A stretch of DNA of 64,000 bases from Verticillium longisporum (GCA_019188255.1 JAETXT010000005.1:5642001-5706000); one strand, 5' to 3'. Counted from the first letter of the stretch, positions 33,289 through 45,736 are shown. Numbers and translations: made by a program. The notes: generated from the sequence alone by a model not told the origin.

Positions 33289-35249
33289 GTTGGCGAAAAC
33301 GTGAGGGTGCGACGGTGAAATTTCAAGAACGAACAAGAAAAGGCGTTGAAAAGCAAGAAGCTGGCGATACGTGTGTGAGAGAGAAGGAGACTGTGAGAAA
33401 GGTGGTGCTGAAAAGAAGGTTTGACGATTGAGAGCTGAAAACTTAGTCTTCTATATACTGAATCTTCGACGACTTGACAGCCCTCCCCTCCTGTACTTTG
33501 ACGTCAATCCACATTGCTGTGCTACGCAACCGACTCAGGACGTGTCGCCCTCTCCGGGCATAAGTTGAGCCTCATGCAAGGCGCAGCTCTGCCGAGGGGC
33601 TAGAAGCCGCGTTGTCGTTGCCCCATCGTGGGGTTCAGATGCTTGCAAATGCCGTTGGCATGTTTCGACCTTCAGGTTCTCGGATCAGCCCCGCCACAAG
33701 CTTTCGGTATGTGGGCGGTTGTTGGGCTGTCATCCGATCGAGCCTTTCCCGATCAGTCAATGCTCCCGGAGGTTTGAGTCGGGGCTTTCCTGAATAGGAT
33801 GTAGATGCAGCATACGTAAGCTGTCCAGGGGCTTGAGTCTTGACTCGCAGTCTCCTTTTCTCATTCATCACACTCGGTATCATCATCGTTGTTGCAAGCC
33901 AATAGGCACCTGCACATTGTAATTTGCTTGCTCTGTTGTCGTCGACTCGTCGTCACCCTAGATTACGACGTCGTCCGTTGTGGAGTCAGGTTGCCGTATC
34001 TAGGGATTCAACATGCATTGTCGAAGTTTTTATGCTCGCTGAACCGCCAGTGAGCCCTGTTGATCATGTTTTTCGATGAATGCCTTTGAGATCCGATCGT
34101 CCTCCTGGAGAGGATGCGGCGGAAAGAAGCGACGCGCGGTTCAGAGGCCTCCTCTTGTTCAGAAACTGATGGTAATGGCGTGGTGGGGGTTGTCACGTAT
34201 CAACGCGCCCGTTTCTTTATGCTGTTCAGCGAGCAAAATGTTCGGTCGGACAGTCGGATGCAGTTTATCATCTCATGAGGATGGGCCAAGCAACGGATCG
34301 ACATTGAAACCATGGTCCCTCCTCGTTCATGTTGCATTGCCCGACACATATTCGCATGTTACTGAAACCTGAGATAGTGATACGGTCGGCCCTAGAACGA
34401 CTTAGTGGCAGCCCTCACACGGTCGTAAGTGCCTTACGGGAGCTATCCAATTGAGGCCACAGGATAAGTATTGAATCAACGTCGTTAATCCAAATGGACG
34501 GCATTCATGGAGGTATAGGCCCAGGTCTATCGCCGATAACTGGTCTAACGCGTGTAAGGTAGAAGATGAGGGGTTTGAGGAATCATGGGAACGCATAATC
34601 CAGAATAGCGGGTGCCAGATCTGCGTCAAGCATAGGCAGTCATAGACAGCGGACACATCTTAAGATCGAATCAATGTTCTCACAGTAATTTTCCGGTGCG
34701 GCGAGAAGACAAACAGTTACAGAAGACATTTGCATGCGTGAAACTGTGCTATTTATTATTCCACAAAGGTTAACACTGATGGGATGTGCGAATCATCTTT
34801 CACGCTTTGCGATTTTTCTGATAACTTTGTCCCCGAGACCAACGAAATTGAGAAGCCAGGCAAAAGGTTGATAACAAATCAACGAATTCGTGTAGATTCG
34901 AGTAAAACCCTGGGGGTCTTTGTGGTTCTGCTCAACACAATGCCATTCATGATGCTGAGACAAAGCTCACGGTACTGGACTGTCAATTTGGCGTCCGACG
35001 TACGGAGACAGCGCCTTGTGTGATGAACAATGATTGAAAACGTCGTTTGCACGATCCATGATGTCGTACAGTAACTCTGAGGCTCATATCATGTCAAGGC
35101 ATAAATCATGGAGGATTTCATGCCACAGAGCCTTCATCGTGGCAAGAACTTTAGATGCTTTGTACGCCATTCAGATCACACAACAATCATATTATATCGA
35201 TTCCCAAACCCTCGCCAGCAAAAGACACTGCCAACTACTCATCACAGTA
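33289..35249. other. Long intergenic region
   Basis: Holds the dioxygenase promoter on the left and the promoter of the next gene on the right. No gene, repeat or RNA recognised in about 1.9 kb. Confidence 0.5.
33451..33460 (-). promoter_or_regulatory. TATA-like element of the dioxygenase gene
   Basis: Reads CAGTATATAG on the minus strand about 165 nt upstream of the start codon. Confidence 0.35.
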
Positions 35250-36041
35250 ATGGACAACGAGACCGCCCACGATGCCCAGACCCTCGCCATGGAGGGTCGG
35301 TACTACCTGAGCGCTGAGCGTCGCGACATGATCCGCACCATCCTCGAGACTACCCCCGCCGATACCTGGCTCGTCCTCCAAGACCGCCTGGGCACCATTC
35401 CAGGTCTCAGCTTCAGCCGCGATCACAACGGCGAGATCTGGGACATGTCACGTATCGGTCTCTTCATCAGCCTTTTTGGCTTTCTCGCCTTCGGTCCGGA
35501 AAGCACCGGCGTGGGACCTTACTCAGACGCCCATGGTCATGGACGCATTCTCGACCTTCTCGAGGCGTATGCCGTCGAGAAGGTGGGCAGCTACGGCGAC
35601 ATCTATGATCCCGAATTCAAATGGGAAGATGTCCCCTGGACCAGCGATGACTGCTTTCAAGAAGGTGTGTATCCCCTTGACGTACAGCTCCACATGAAAT
35701 TGCAGTTCAATACCGGCAGAGACGCCGACGGGCTTCAGCTTGATGCCAAGGGATGGGAGTGGTGCAGGCCCGAGGACATGCTGTTTGCGATCAACAGCCT
35801 GCGCGCCGCACATGCTAACTGGAAAGCAGGATACGCAAGCGCGATGGAGAGCGGGATCACAGGCTGCGACATTTATCTTGACGCCTTTGCGACCGTCATG
35901 GTTGACGAGAACTTGAGTCGTGTGCACCAACTTTGCACCCTGCTGGACAGGGTTCAATACAGCCTGCCTGCGGTGGACACCGCCAGCTTCTTCGACGATG
36001 AGGGTATTTGTCAGACTGACGGCGATTTTACAATTGAATAG
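35250..36041 (+). CDS. Hypothetical cytosolic protein, 263 residues
   Basis: Single-exon frame from the first ATG of a coding-like stretch. Acidic and rich in aromatic residues, no signal peptide. One modest hydrophobic stretch (GLFISLFGFLAFGPE, about residues 70-85) could be a buried helix rather than a membrane span. Other recognisable patches are YGDIYDPEFKWEDVPW and ITGCDIYLDAF. I do not recognise the family. The composition, a good frame and the absence of stops over 264 codons in GC-rich sequence support a real gene. Divergent from the dioxygenase and convergent with the tyrosinase gene, 315 bp away. Confidence 0.7.
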   Translation: MDNETAHDAQTLAMEGRYYLSAERRDMIRTILETTPADTWLVLQDRLGTIPGLSFSRDHNGEIWDMSRIGLFISLFGFLAFGPESTGVGPYSDAHGHGRILDLLEAYAVEKVGSYGDIYDPEFKWEDVPWTSDDCFQEGVYPLDVQLHMKLQFNTGRDADGLQLDAKGWEWCRPEDMLFAINSLRAAHANWKAGYASAMESGITGCDIYLDAFATVMVDENLSRVHQLCTLLDRVQYSLPAVDTASFFDDEGICQTDGDFTIE

Positions 36042-36355
36042 GCGAGTACAGGATCTGCGATTTTTGGGGGATCAGGAGAATATTATTTTTAAGGGTAAAG
36101 TTATGGTGTTTCTTGCAAATTATATCTATATTACGAGTAAAACCGTTTCCCCAAACGGTGCCCAGTAAACTCCTGAACATGGTATGTGGTTGTGTGATGT
36201 ACGACATAAGAAATATTGGTTTGTCGGGCAGACCTTCTCCCCAGTCTGCTGGACCCGGTGACAGAGTGGAGCAGAAAAAATGCTCCCAAATGCTCGCTGG
36301 AATCAATTCCGATTTTGACGTTCAATTTTCTCTCCCTCACTCGCTTGAATCGGCA
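36042..36355. other. Short convergent intergenic region
   Basis: AT-richer 3' flank of both neighbours. Nothing else seen. Confidence 0.5.
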
Positions 36356-38347
36356 TTACGAAGGGGGCGCCGCGGCCAGGTCCTCCTTGGGAGCCGTGAC
36401 CTTCTCGGCGTCAGTGTACTCGGGCAGCTCAGTGTCGGTTTCCGGGGGGGTGACGTCGACGTTCTCGAGCTCGAGCTTGAAGCTGGGAACCGACTCAAGG
36501 GCCTGGACAGTGCCGTCGTGCTGCATGGAGGGTTAGCCTTCTATTTGAGGCGAGAGGGAGGATGACGAAATAAGACCACAAGAAGGAAAAAGGAAACATA
36601 CCTTGGTGATTTGGACGCGCAGGGCGGCAAGGAGATCGCTGACGACAACCTTGGTCTCGGTGTCGGCGAGCTCGACGGGGTCGGCAGCCTTGTCGAGGGA
36701 GAACTTGCCGTAGAACAAACCCTGGGCGGGCTGCTTCATGACGATAAAGTTGCCGACGCTCGTGACGTTGGCGAACAGCTCGATGGCGCAGGGCCTCTGG
36801 AGTTCCTCGACATTGACCTTGATCTGGGCGAAGTAACGCGTGACCTCCTCGTTCTCGCGCTTGCGGACCTGGGGGCGGGCCGCGCCGGTGGCGTAATACT
36901 TGTTGATGAGGGCGGTGGCGTCGCGCTGGAGCTGGCCGTCGTTCTTCTTCCAGTACTCGAGACCCTCGTAGGTGTAGCCGAAGCCGCGGATGGAACGGAC
37001 CGAGTTGGGCGTGTGGAAACGGCCGGGTGCGGCGAAGAAGGGCTGCAGAGGGCTGTTGGGGCCGATGGAGGTGCCGCCGGGGGTGCTGAAGCGGGCGCCG
37101 CCGCTGTAGGTGCGGGTCAGGGTGGCCTGGTCGGGGCGCATGAACTGGCGGTAGGCCCAGAGACGGTCGACATTGGGGTGGTGAAGCGTGAAGAGGGGGC
37201 CAAGGGCGGAGTAGCCGGCATCGAGGATCTGGAAACCCCAAGAACCATCCCAGTGGACAGCGTTGTGGATCTTCGAGGGAGATGCCGGAGCTGCCGGTCG
37301 AGGCAAACTCCTCAAAGCTGGCCGAGCGCGTCATGGCGTCGTAGGTCCACGACCTGTAAGAACGGCTGGCCATGGCGGCGTTGGCCGAGTTGGGGTAGTT
37401 CTGGGGCGCGCGGCACTTGAAGACCTGGGCATCGCGGGAGAAGGAGCTGAACAACTGGACGATCGCAGACTGGGGGAAGTGGTAGTAGCGCAGCGGGACC
37501 GAGATCTGGATGGTCCACAAGCCGGATCCGTTGGGAACGCGAACGGGCAGCGTGATGGGGACGGTGACGGGAGGCACGCGGGCATCGTATCCCCAGTCCC
37601 AGAAAGGAGCACGCAGGGTCTGGGCGGCCTTGACGTAGGTCGCGCGGTGGGCAGCGGGGTACTGGTTGGCAAGCCTGATGGCGGTCTCGACTAGACGTTG
37701 CTAAAGGGGACGTGTCAGTGAGCGGGCTTGTGGAAGAGTGTGAGACTAGACCGGGGTATACATACCTCAAAGGCCAGCACGTAGGGGCGGTGCCACGGGA
37801 GGAAAAGGGCTTCCTAAGAGAGGCACACACTGGGCAGTCGGGAATGTTCACTCTAGCGCGCCGTTGTTGATGTTGAGACCTACACCGTGGGGGCAGTAGC
37901 CCTGCCATCCATTGGTGTTCCTCCTGCCGGCGTTGTTCCATTCGATGTAAGGCCTGCCGTGAATGCCTTTGTTATGTCAGATTAGGAATGTTCATTAAGC
38001 TTAACCTTGTATTAAGGTTTGGCTTACCGGCGATCTGAAAGTATGATAGGCGATTGTTGGCATCCTGAGCATAGAGGTCTTCCAGAGATCGGAGGTAGAG
38101 ATCCCTATTTCGGAAGAGCTGTCAGTCTCTCTGGAAGGTCTTGGCAGAAGGATAAATTGGGGTGCATGAATGCAGATTGGACGTACCAGGGAGCTCCTCC
38201 GTTCTTGTACAGGATGTTGATGTTTTTCCTGTAGGGAACCGCGCTGCCGGCGGCGACCTGAACACCGGTGATAGGGTAGGCCTGGGAGGCAACGAGCGAC
38301 GCCAGTGCGGCGAGCACCCAGACGGTGAGGGAGAATCGCAGCAACAT
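36356..38347 (-). CDS. Secreted tyrosinase (type-3 copper), apparent frameshift
   Basis: Oxidises phenols to quinones. Six exons: 38187-38347, 38028-38104, 37884-37966, 37766-37813, 36602-37700 and 36356-36520; about 544 residues. Signal peptide at the start. CuA histidines lie in FQIAGIHGRPY and [23 protein letters not shown]-type sequence assembled across two splice sites; CuB histidines in KIHNAVHW and LFTLHHPNVDRLW. These six histidines define the binuclear copper site. The reading frame jumps at about 37273 between ISLE and KIHNAVHW: one extra or two missing bases, inside the CuB region. Exon 4 is only 48 nt and encodes the CuA core. The C-terminal part likely acts as a cap over the active site as in other fungal tyrosinases. 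Role may be melanin or attack on plant phenols. Confidence 0.9.
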
Positions 38348-39863
38348 GGTGATTGTGTTCGGTCAGATCAGGTCGAGGTCTGATAGATCTGGACTTGATC
38401 GCACTAATCGAACTGAACGAGAGCCAGAGGAATGCATGGGCGAACGTGGGCAAGGAGAGGTTATATTGCCTCGAAGGGGGTGTAAGCCCAACAGTGTGAG
38501 CCACCATGGGCAAACATTCCGCCCCAGGGTGCCTCCAAGGAGAGGACAAGGGCGCGAACAGGCCTGGGCCCGTCCGGATGCCTCAAAGCCAATCGGCGAC
38601 CGTGAGCCCCTGTACCTGAGTCCAAGTACGTGAGTTAGCGCCGGGGGGCTGAGTCGGGGCCGACCCAAAGATGCTTAGTTTGTCCCATCTGGGGCGTGAA
38701 GGCTGTAAAGGCTTTCCCAAGTCGCGTATCGGTAGGGTCAGGGGTAGTGCATGGCCTCGAACCGGGCTTGCCTATTTCCAGCTGAGGGAGATGAACGGAT
38801 GGCCGTCCGCTGACAAGCGCCACGAAGCGGCATTCGCTGTGCCGGTCGCCTGGCCATGTCATCAATACGAGATGGGACGCAGCTGTGTGCCCAGCCTCTG
38901 TGCTGCATGGTCTGTCATGGTGTGGCAGCAACAATTGCGTGTATTTTATTTGTTCGTCTTGCGTCTGATGCCCACTCTCCCGCTCTCTGCCACCTTCCAG
39001 AGCTGACCAGTCTCGTGGATTCTCTGACGCCGACCCGCGCGATTACCGGCCTCTAGCGGATGCCGATCCTCGCGCTGGTTGACGCCCTGGCTTAGCCCTA
39101 GCGAAAGGGGTTTCTCATAATACGAGTCTCGCTAGCATTTGTATGGCGCCCGGGCCCCCCATCGAAAAGATCAACTCATGCGAGTGTGTTGTCAGCGGGA
39201 CAGCAACACAGCATCCGGCCTCCCATCCCCCTGAGAATCCTTGCTGTGCCCACTCTTTCTAGCTACGTTGCTTGGACATCGTCCGATCGGTCGCTCGAAG
39301 CCTGGGGCACAGCTGGGGTCCTGAGCTTCTGTGGACCAAAGAACAACCAAGAACTTCGGATGAATCGAAATCATAAGACGACAGACACCCAGCCGCTCCG
39401 CTCGTAAACGCACGCGGCCACACGTTTATTCTCCTAGTCGTCTGACCAAACCTGACCTCTCTTGACCAACGCAGCCATCATGTGTCGTGGTTTGACCAAG
39501 GCGCTTTCGCACCGGTCGGTCGAACCTAAATGCCACCTCCCAAGCAGCTCCATTACGCAATAGTCAGCTTTTCTTGGTTGGGACGCAAGACCCGTGGCAG
39601 AGGGGAATGATGAAGAAGGAAAATAGCCTGTCAGGCACACCGTTGGTAGTCTGGCCGGATTGCCGTGATTACCTTCATCCCTAGCATGCATGTCTCATGC
39701 TGGGGGAGCCTGTGAGCCCTGCGTGATTGTGCAAATTGTACAGGAACACGTCCGCCCCAAGCCTCCCTTCGGAACTGCCACAATTTCCAGCGAGAGAAAA
39801 GAAACAGCTTTCAGGTACCCCGACCAGCACGTCAGAAAATTGCCCAAACCAAAAATCTTGGTC
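38348..39863. other. Intergenic, tyrosinase promoter side
   Basis: No supported gene. A weak TATA-like GGTTATATT at about 38459 could serve the tyrosinase gene. It ends at the 5S terminator. Confidence 0.5.
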
Positions 39864-39869
39864 AAAAAA
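39864..39869 (-). terminator. Pol III oligo-T terminator of 5S rRNA
   Basis: Run of seven A on the plus strand (T on the minus strand) directly after the 5S 3' end. Confidence 0.85.
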
Positions 39870-39988
39870 ACATACAACACCAGGGATTCGCCGGTGGTCA
39901 CCCACCCGACTACTGATCCGGCCCTTATTGGTTTATCTAGGGGAGAGCGGACGGGATCCCGAGGTTTCCAATAGGTATGGTCGTATGT
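39870..39988 (-). rRNA. 5S ribosomal RNA, 119 nt
   Basis: Recognised from the fungal 5S sequence: starts ACATACGACCATACC, holds CCCGTCCGCTC, GTAGTCGGGTGGGTGACCACC and ends GGTGTTGTATGT. The 5' ACATACGAC-side and 3' TGTATGT pair as helix I. Internal pol III control boxes are therefore present. Dispersed single 5S copies are normal in filamentous ascomycetes. Confidence 0.96.
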
Positions 39989-41421
39989 GCATAGGAGAAG
40001 CTATTCCCAGCATCATGTTCGCTATTGAAAGGCGTTGGTCCGGGCGCGTCAGCCGCAGAGCCAAGAAAACTTCTTTATCCCCAAGAGGCGGGGGAGCAGC
40101 CCCGGGCCACTAAAACTCTCCGACCAAGACACAGTCGATCTCCCCCTAAAATACAACTCTCAGCGAGTCGTTAGTGCCGCCCAGCGCTGACTTTGACACA
40201 TAAGCGTTATGCTTCATCTTCACCGTCGAGCTAGCTTAAGTTCAGGGGCTTAAGGCTGAAAGAACCGAGAGAGGGGAAACAAAGGACTGGTTCGTGCGAC
40301 CTGTTGTGGAGGGTGCCGCGGAACGGTTGTGCGCCCGAAGCTGGATTGTTCAAAATGAGCACATGCGGCTGCTTGGAAGGGCGGTGGTTGGGCAGACGTA
40401 GGAAGAGGGTGGGTGGGAAGGATGTCTGACACCTCGTATCCATCGCAGATCAGTATCCATCGCATGTTCTGTGATGGTTGGGCTGAGGCGGGTTTCGTTG
40501 TTTTCGCCAATGCCTTTCTGCCCGCTTCGGCACTGCCACTGCGTAACGTTGTGCATGGCGTTGACCGGACGGACAGAAGTAGTGGCGTTGGATGCTTGCA
40601 GCCTCTGTGTGAAGTCAGAATAAGTTTGTTCTTTGAAATGGTTCCAAAGCACGGCACGTGCTTCGGACAGCATGTTGGTCGCAGGAATTAGATGTTGGTT
40701 GCCGGTGCCACGGCGTTGGGTACGCGGTTCCTTGGCTTGGTTGGTCCTCTCCAGCCAACTGCCCACACAGCTACGGACGGATAATATTTTCAGCCTAAAA
40801 GAAGACGTTTTCGTTTCATCGGGTTGTTTTCAGCTCAACTTCAATGCATCCTGGTATCTTGGCAGTCGCGATTTCCGGTCAATTGGAGCGATTTGCCTGT
40901 CGCGTGACGGACCAAACCAACACCTCTGTGGCGGTGACGTTGTTCTTGACACCTGCGTGGCGCTTTCAGCCCCCATACATTAGATGTGAGCCAATGAGCC
41001 ATGTTTCTTCTTCGTGTCATCAAAAAGTTTCCGAATTTAGCTTTTTGTATCGAGTCTCGGGACTGTTAGTGTCCTCAGTACCATAGTATGCCGAGGGTTG
41101 ACATGGCCAACGGGAGCGGGTTGGTGCGAGCAATGAAGGAGAATGGGAACACATCGAGTTGATGCAAAGCTACTCTGCGGTGCTTCCGTCTGGACTTTGG
41201 ATCCGTGTGCAGTACACGAATCCGCGGAAGTCCCACGTGAGAGACTGTATACTATCGAAATAGGCCAGCTACACAACAAAGTATCAAGTATCCATGACAT
41301 TGTGCAGTATTGAATATGGCCCCGTGCAGCCAGTATCTCAAAAGCTCCGCCTATCTAAGACGTTGAAGTCCGAATGGACTAGGGCATAAATCAGTAGAAG
41401 ATTCGTCGGAGGTATCCCAGG
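39989..41421. other. Intergenic, between 5S and hAT-like MITE
   Basis: No gene supported; frames here lack domains or splice logic. Confidence 0.5.
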
Positions 41422-41429
41422 GTCCTATA

Positions 41430-41890
41430 TAGGCTTAGGAATACCTAAAGATTCTAACCTATTAGGTACCCAGAAACTTAGTATAAGAACCTAAAGCCCT
41501 AAAAACCTATTACTCTACTACCTAAATAGGTTTTTAGGCTAAAATAGGCTATTTAAAAGAAAACCTAAACCTAAATAAATAATAAGGCCTAGGTATTTTT
41601 AGGTCTAGTAATATAATAATATTATTATATACCTATTAGAGTACTTTATACCCTATTTAATACTTTATTAATACGATATTCTAAGGAGTATAAGCTATAT
41701 ATAGACCTTAGCTTCTATTTAGAGAGAACTTATAGGTTTAATTAAATTAACTTAAAATACCTATATAAATTCTATAAGTTATTAAGTTAACCTATTTTAG
41801 CCTATAGGTTCTCTCTAGGTAACCTAGAAAGCCCAAATATCTACTCCCCTATAATACCTAAACGAGACTATTTAGGTATTCCTAACCCTA
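41430..41890. mobile_element. 461-bp hAT-like MITE with 8-bp target duplication
   Basis: Terminal inverted repeats of 20 bp, TAGGCTTAGGAATACCTAAA at 41430-41449 and the complement of TAGGGTTAGGAATACCTAAA at 41871-41890 (one mismatch). The direct repeat GTCCTATA at 41422-41429 and 41891-41898 is an 8-bp target duplication, the hAT hallmark. The interior is extremely AT-rich (many CCTA/TAGG and TATATA words) with no coding frame, consistent with RIP. Confidence 0.88.
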
Positions 41891-42081
41891 GTCCTATATA
41901 CTGCATAGAAAGGGCCTAAAGGCCATAGAGCATCAGATCCTATGTGCTCAAGAGTGCAGTTTTCAATGTTCCATATCTTGGTATGACTCTCTATAAGCAA
42001 GTACAATCGTTGAATTGTGGTAGTTGTTCGTCTCCTGCTGCTCATCTCCAACACAGCCCTGCCCTTCAACCTTCGATCCAT

Positions 42082-43970
42082 CTACTGGTCGTCGTTGATG
42101 TCAACCACCGTCTTTGTCCACTTACGGGCCGGAACGCGACGCTTGAACAGGATATCAATCTCGCGGTATGAGCGCCCCTTCATCTCCGGCAGGTAAAAAT
42201 ACGCCATGATCAAGCAGAATAGACCTGTGCCGCCCCAAACATACCCGCACTTGCCGCCAAGGTTACCAGACTACCACCCATAGTCAGCAAATCGATCATT
42301 TGTTTTGCTTTTGTTAGCATGAAAAAAACTTACTTTGGGGTTGAGCATGTAGCTTGCAAGGAAAATGCACGGGATGTTGACAACATAGTAGCAGCCGCGG
42401 CCGATACCTGTAGTCAGGGGCCTCAAGCGAATCGCTGACGTCTCGCCAATTATGACCCATGACGCGGGCGCTGGGCCGAGCGTGAAGAGAACGGAGACAA
42501 TGAGGCCAAGCGATGCCTGCGCCAAGGAGGCGGCAGTTGACTTGCCGAAGGAGGCGGCGACACCGAGGGCGACGAGTAGAACGACATTGAAGGCGGAACC
42601 CCAGAGGTAAATCGTGCGGCGGCCGAGATACGTAGTAAGGATCCAGGAGAGCATAACCATGACGTTTTGCAAGGCCGAGGTGATAAGACCCATGGCAAAA
42701 GCGGTGTCGGTGCTCATGCCAGCCTCTGTGAGAGCCATGTTAGGACCCATAAGTATGACACTGGCGGGTTGATTGAACAGGTTTGGCTTACGTTCGAAGA
42801 AATAGACTGCTTGGTTCGCGATGAGGTTACCAGTCAGGTTCTGCGCCGCATACACACAGCAAACAATCAAAGTACGGTAACAATCAGTACCCTTGAACAG
42901 CTCGAGGTGGTTGGGCTCCTTTTCGGTCTTCTCGAGCTCGATAGTACGACGCATCATGGCCACCGACTCTTTCAGGTTGACAGCCACAGAGTTACGTCCC
43001 AGGCGCTGAACAGAACGCTCAGCGTCTTCGAGACGGCCCCTACGGACGAGCCACCATGGTGATTCGGGGGCAATCCAGATGAGAATGGCGAGAGGAGTAG
43101 GGAACATCCACTGCAACGCAATAGTGACCCTGACATGATATTCGATTAGCAACCACGAGCTGACCTCTTGTACTTGGACGAGGCATGCGAAATGTACCTG
43201 AAGGCTGTTTCGCTGTCAAGCGTGTTATAACGATAAGTGACAGCACCGACGATAATGGCACCAATAGCCCAGAACATCTGCAGCATCTGAGTGGCCGGGG
43301 CCCTCAGCCTCATAGGCACGATCTCACTGCAATAAGCGGGGGCATTGGCGATAAAGATACCCCATGGTATACCCTCGAGTAGCTGAGAGGCCAGAATAAC
43401 GGGCAGCGAGTTTGCGAAATAGAAGACAAAGATGAAGGCGTTAAGGGCCATAAGCCCAGAAATAGTCGCCCAGCGGTATCCGATACGGCCCGTCAAGGGG
43501 CCGGCAAGGCACACACCGATGATAGCACCAAGGGGGCCGCCAACCTGAAGGGCAGACTGCCACTTGGTTTCGATGACCATCTTACCAGTCGCTTCGTTCA
43601 GGACGCCGAATTGAGCGGCGAACGCAGGCAGCGCGATGAAGTTGCCCATAAGGAAGACGCCGTAAGACTCCATGATCTGAAAGACACCGTGTCAATTGGG
43701 CGTATTCTCGTAACCCTACATGAATAGAAGACCGGAGCCACGTACGATGGTGCAAGACATGGTAAAGGCCCAAAGAGAAGCCATGGGATAAGCCTTCGCA
43801 GCTTCGAGCACGCCCATGTTGTGCTCCGTGTTCTCTGCCTCAATGGCGTCAGCTCTGTAGTCGGCGGCTCGAGCCTTCTCGTCGATGTCGTAGGCATGTT
43901 CGACGGTAGCTTTGTGTCCCTCCACCTCGGGATCGCCGCTCGGCGACTTGAAATCAACGGGGTTGCTCAT
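42082..43970 (-). CDS. MFS sugar transporter, maltose-permease type
   Basis: Five exons: 43746-43970, 43198-43676, 42792-43129, 42334-42725 and 42082-42270; 540 residues, 12 membrane spans expected. Imports alpha-glucosides or related sugars with protons at the plasma membrane. Marks of the family: a cytosolic N-tail of about 60 residues, YGVFLMGNF, the GGPLGAIIG and GRIGYRW loop between spans 2 and 3, PESPWWLVRRGR after span 6, NQAVYFFEQAGMSTDTAF, and PEMKGRSYREID near the end. The intron 42726-42791 is 66 nt with no stop and keeps frame; leaving it in would insert 22 foreign residues between FFE and QAGMST. Start is the first ATG of the frame. Confidence 0.93.
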
Positions 43971-45611
43971 GTTGTGTATCACGTTTGTCTGGGGTAAACA
44001 AATTGTGGGAGGCGTGGAGTAAAAGAGAACAGGTACGTCCGGAAGTGTTCTTAGTGATGCCTTTTGTAAGGTTGAATCTGCTCCTCCTCTCCGGACTATT
44101 GCCTTGAATCAGATCGCAGTTGTAGTGGGCCAAAGATGGACCAAGGGAAACATGGTGAGGGGCCGCCCTGTTGCCGTTCTGCTGAACCCCCAGTCAGGCT
44201 CCGACGACGTCCATCAACCTGCTTGAAACGCCGTCACTCACTCATCAGTTTGCGTCTCCACCACCAGGATAGCGTTGTAGTAGAGTCGTAGGCCTCCGCA
44301 GTGTGTATAGACGCACCTATGACATGCCAAGGCCGCAAGGCGGTAGTCTGCCAGGAGGACCTATCATGCTCTGCACCCCAGAGCTTAGCAGGGCATCACC
44401 GGCATAGTGTGCGTGGCATCCTATCCGGCCCGCAACAATCCCCGCAAGAGGGTACGGATCAGGGCACCACCACGGCGCCACTCCGGCATTCGGCCGCGCC
44501 ATGTTATAGCGGCTCATAGGGTATGACTTGGTTCAGTACTACTAGTCATACCTAAGGACTTTGGCCGGCCCCAACTTCCCCGACTTCCCCGGCATTCTCC
44601 AGCCCGCCTCCGCGTCTTTGTTTTGCGCTGTTTTCGCCGCATCAATGTCCCGAACAAGATGGTCGCGTCGGCACAAGTTTGCCGGTTGAAGGGCTGATGA
44701 CACGTCTTTGAGAAGAGGCTCTTGGGGTTCACGTGGCATACGTAGCGGTAAGGGCAGGGCTGGGCAGGAGGGCGAGGGATTTGTAGATGCGACACAAGAC
44801 GTGTGCCGACAAGTCCACTGCATATACCAGCGAGCACTCGGTCCATCGTCGCTCGCATGCTGGTCCTCGTTGTACCCAGATCCAAACGCATCTTGTCTGC
44901 AACGTGTGTCCTCTGAAGTCCGGCAATCATGCCTTGCCAAGGCATGCCAAGAAAAATCGATCGCCTGTCCTGCATCGCTCGCCTTGAGCCGCCATCTGAG
45001 ATTTACGAGCCGCAACGACCCTTGCAACGGAACGCCCCGGACGCGATGCCCGAATGAAGACGGCCACCGAGGAGTTGATGACGACGACCTAAGCTGGCTG
45101 CCAGCGCCATGTGCATATGACGGCAGCGATCTGCGCATCGGCCTTTTTTGATCAAGCCTTTGCCCCGCGGCTGCGGGGAACGGCGTTACTCATATTTCCA
45201 GAGCCTGTAGCTCCCCCAACTTCGTATGGCAGTGGGACTCGGTTGTCGGCCCTCGGCTCTCATGTTCAATCTCCGCACCGTCGCTCCTCTTGTCATTTCA
45301 CCATTGTATTTCTAGCTGTTTTGGCGCTAGGAGATCTGGACGGGTTGTAATTGTGTCCACAGGTGCCTTTGGCGGCCTAGTGGGTTCAATCGAAGCTGTC
45401 GTCTGCCAAGTCACTGGTGTAATATCCGACGGGTCAAATGTCTGGCGCGAAGAGAATGTGTGCAGCCATACCAGCTAATAAGTAAGTACGCAAGTAAGAT
45501 GCCGAGTATTCGTAAACCTCAAGATCTACAGCCATGAATTTCCGAATCTTGGTATACATCTGACGCTATGCCGTTTTCCCAATATGATCACTCCTAAAGT
45601 TTGGGATTGCT
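43971..45611. other. Intergenic region, 1.6 kb
   Basis: Sugar-transporter promoter on the left and 5S on the right. Overlapping frames on both strands at 44.5-45.2 kb have no domain and mirror each other; I see no gene. Confidence 0.5.
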
Positions 45612-45730
45612 ATATACGACCATACCTATCGGAAACCTCGGGATCCCGTCCGCTCTCCCCTAGGTAAACCAATAAGGGCCGGATCAGTAGTCGGGTGGGT
45701 GACCACCAGCGAATACCTGGTGTTGTATGT
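45612..45730 (+). rRNA. 5S ribosomal RNA variant, 119 nt
   Basis: Same length and layout as the 5S copy at 39870-39988, followed by T7. Five substitutions relative to that copy, including the second base (AT instead of AC, weakening helix I), TATTGG to TATCGG in helix II, and GCGAATC to GCGAATA near the 3' side. It may be expressed as a variant or be a young pseudogene. Confidence 0.88.
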
Positions 45731-45736
45731 TTTTTT
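45731..45736 (+). terminator. Pol III oligo-T terminator of 5S variant
   Basis: T run directly following the 5S 3' end. Confidence 0.8.

Noticed and set aside
36611..37420. 269-codon plus-strand frame
   Set aside because: Antisense of tyrosinase exon 5.
44542..45151. Overlapping long frames on both strands
   Set aside because: Neither has a domain, splice sites or coding-like composition.
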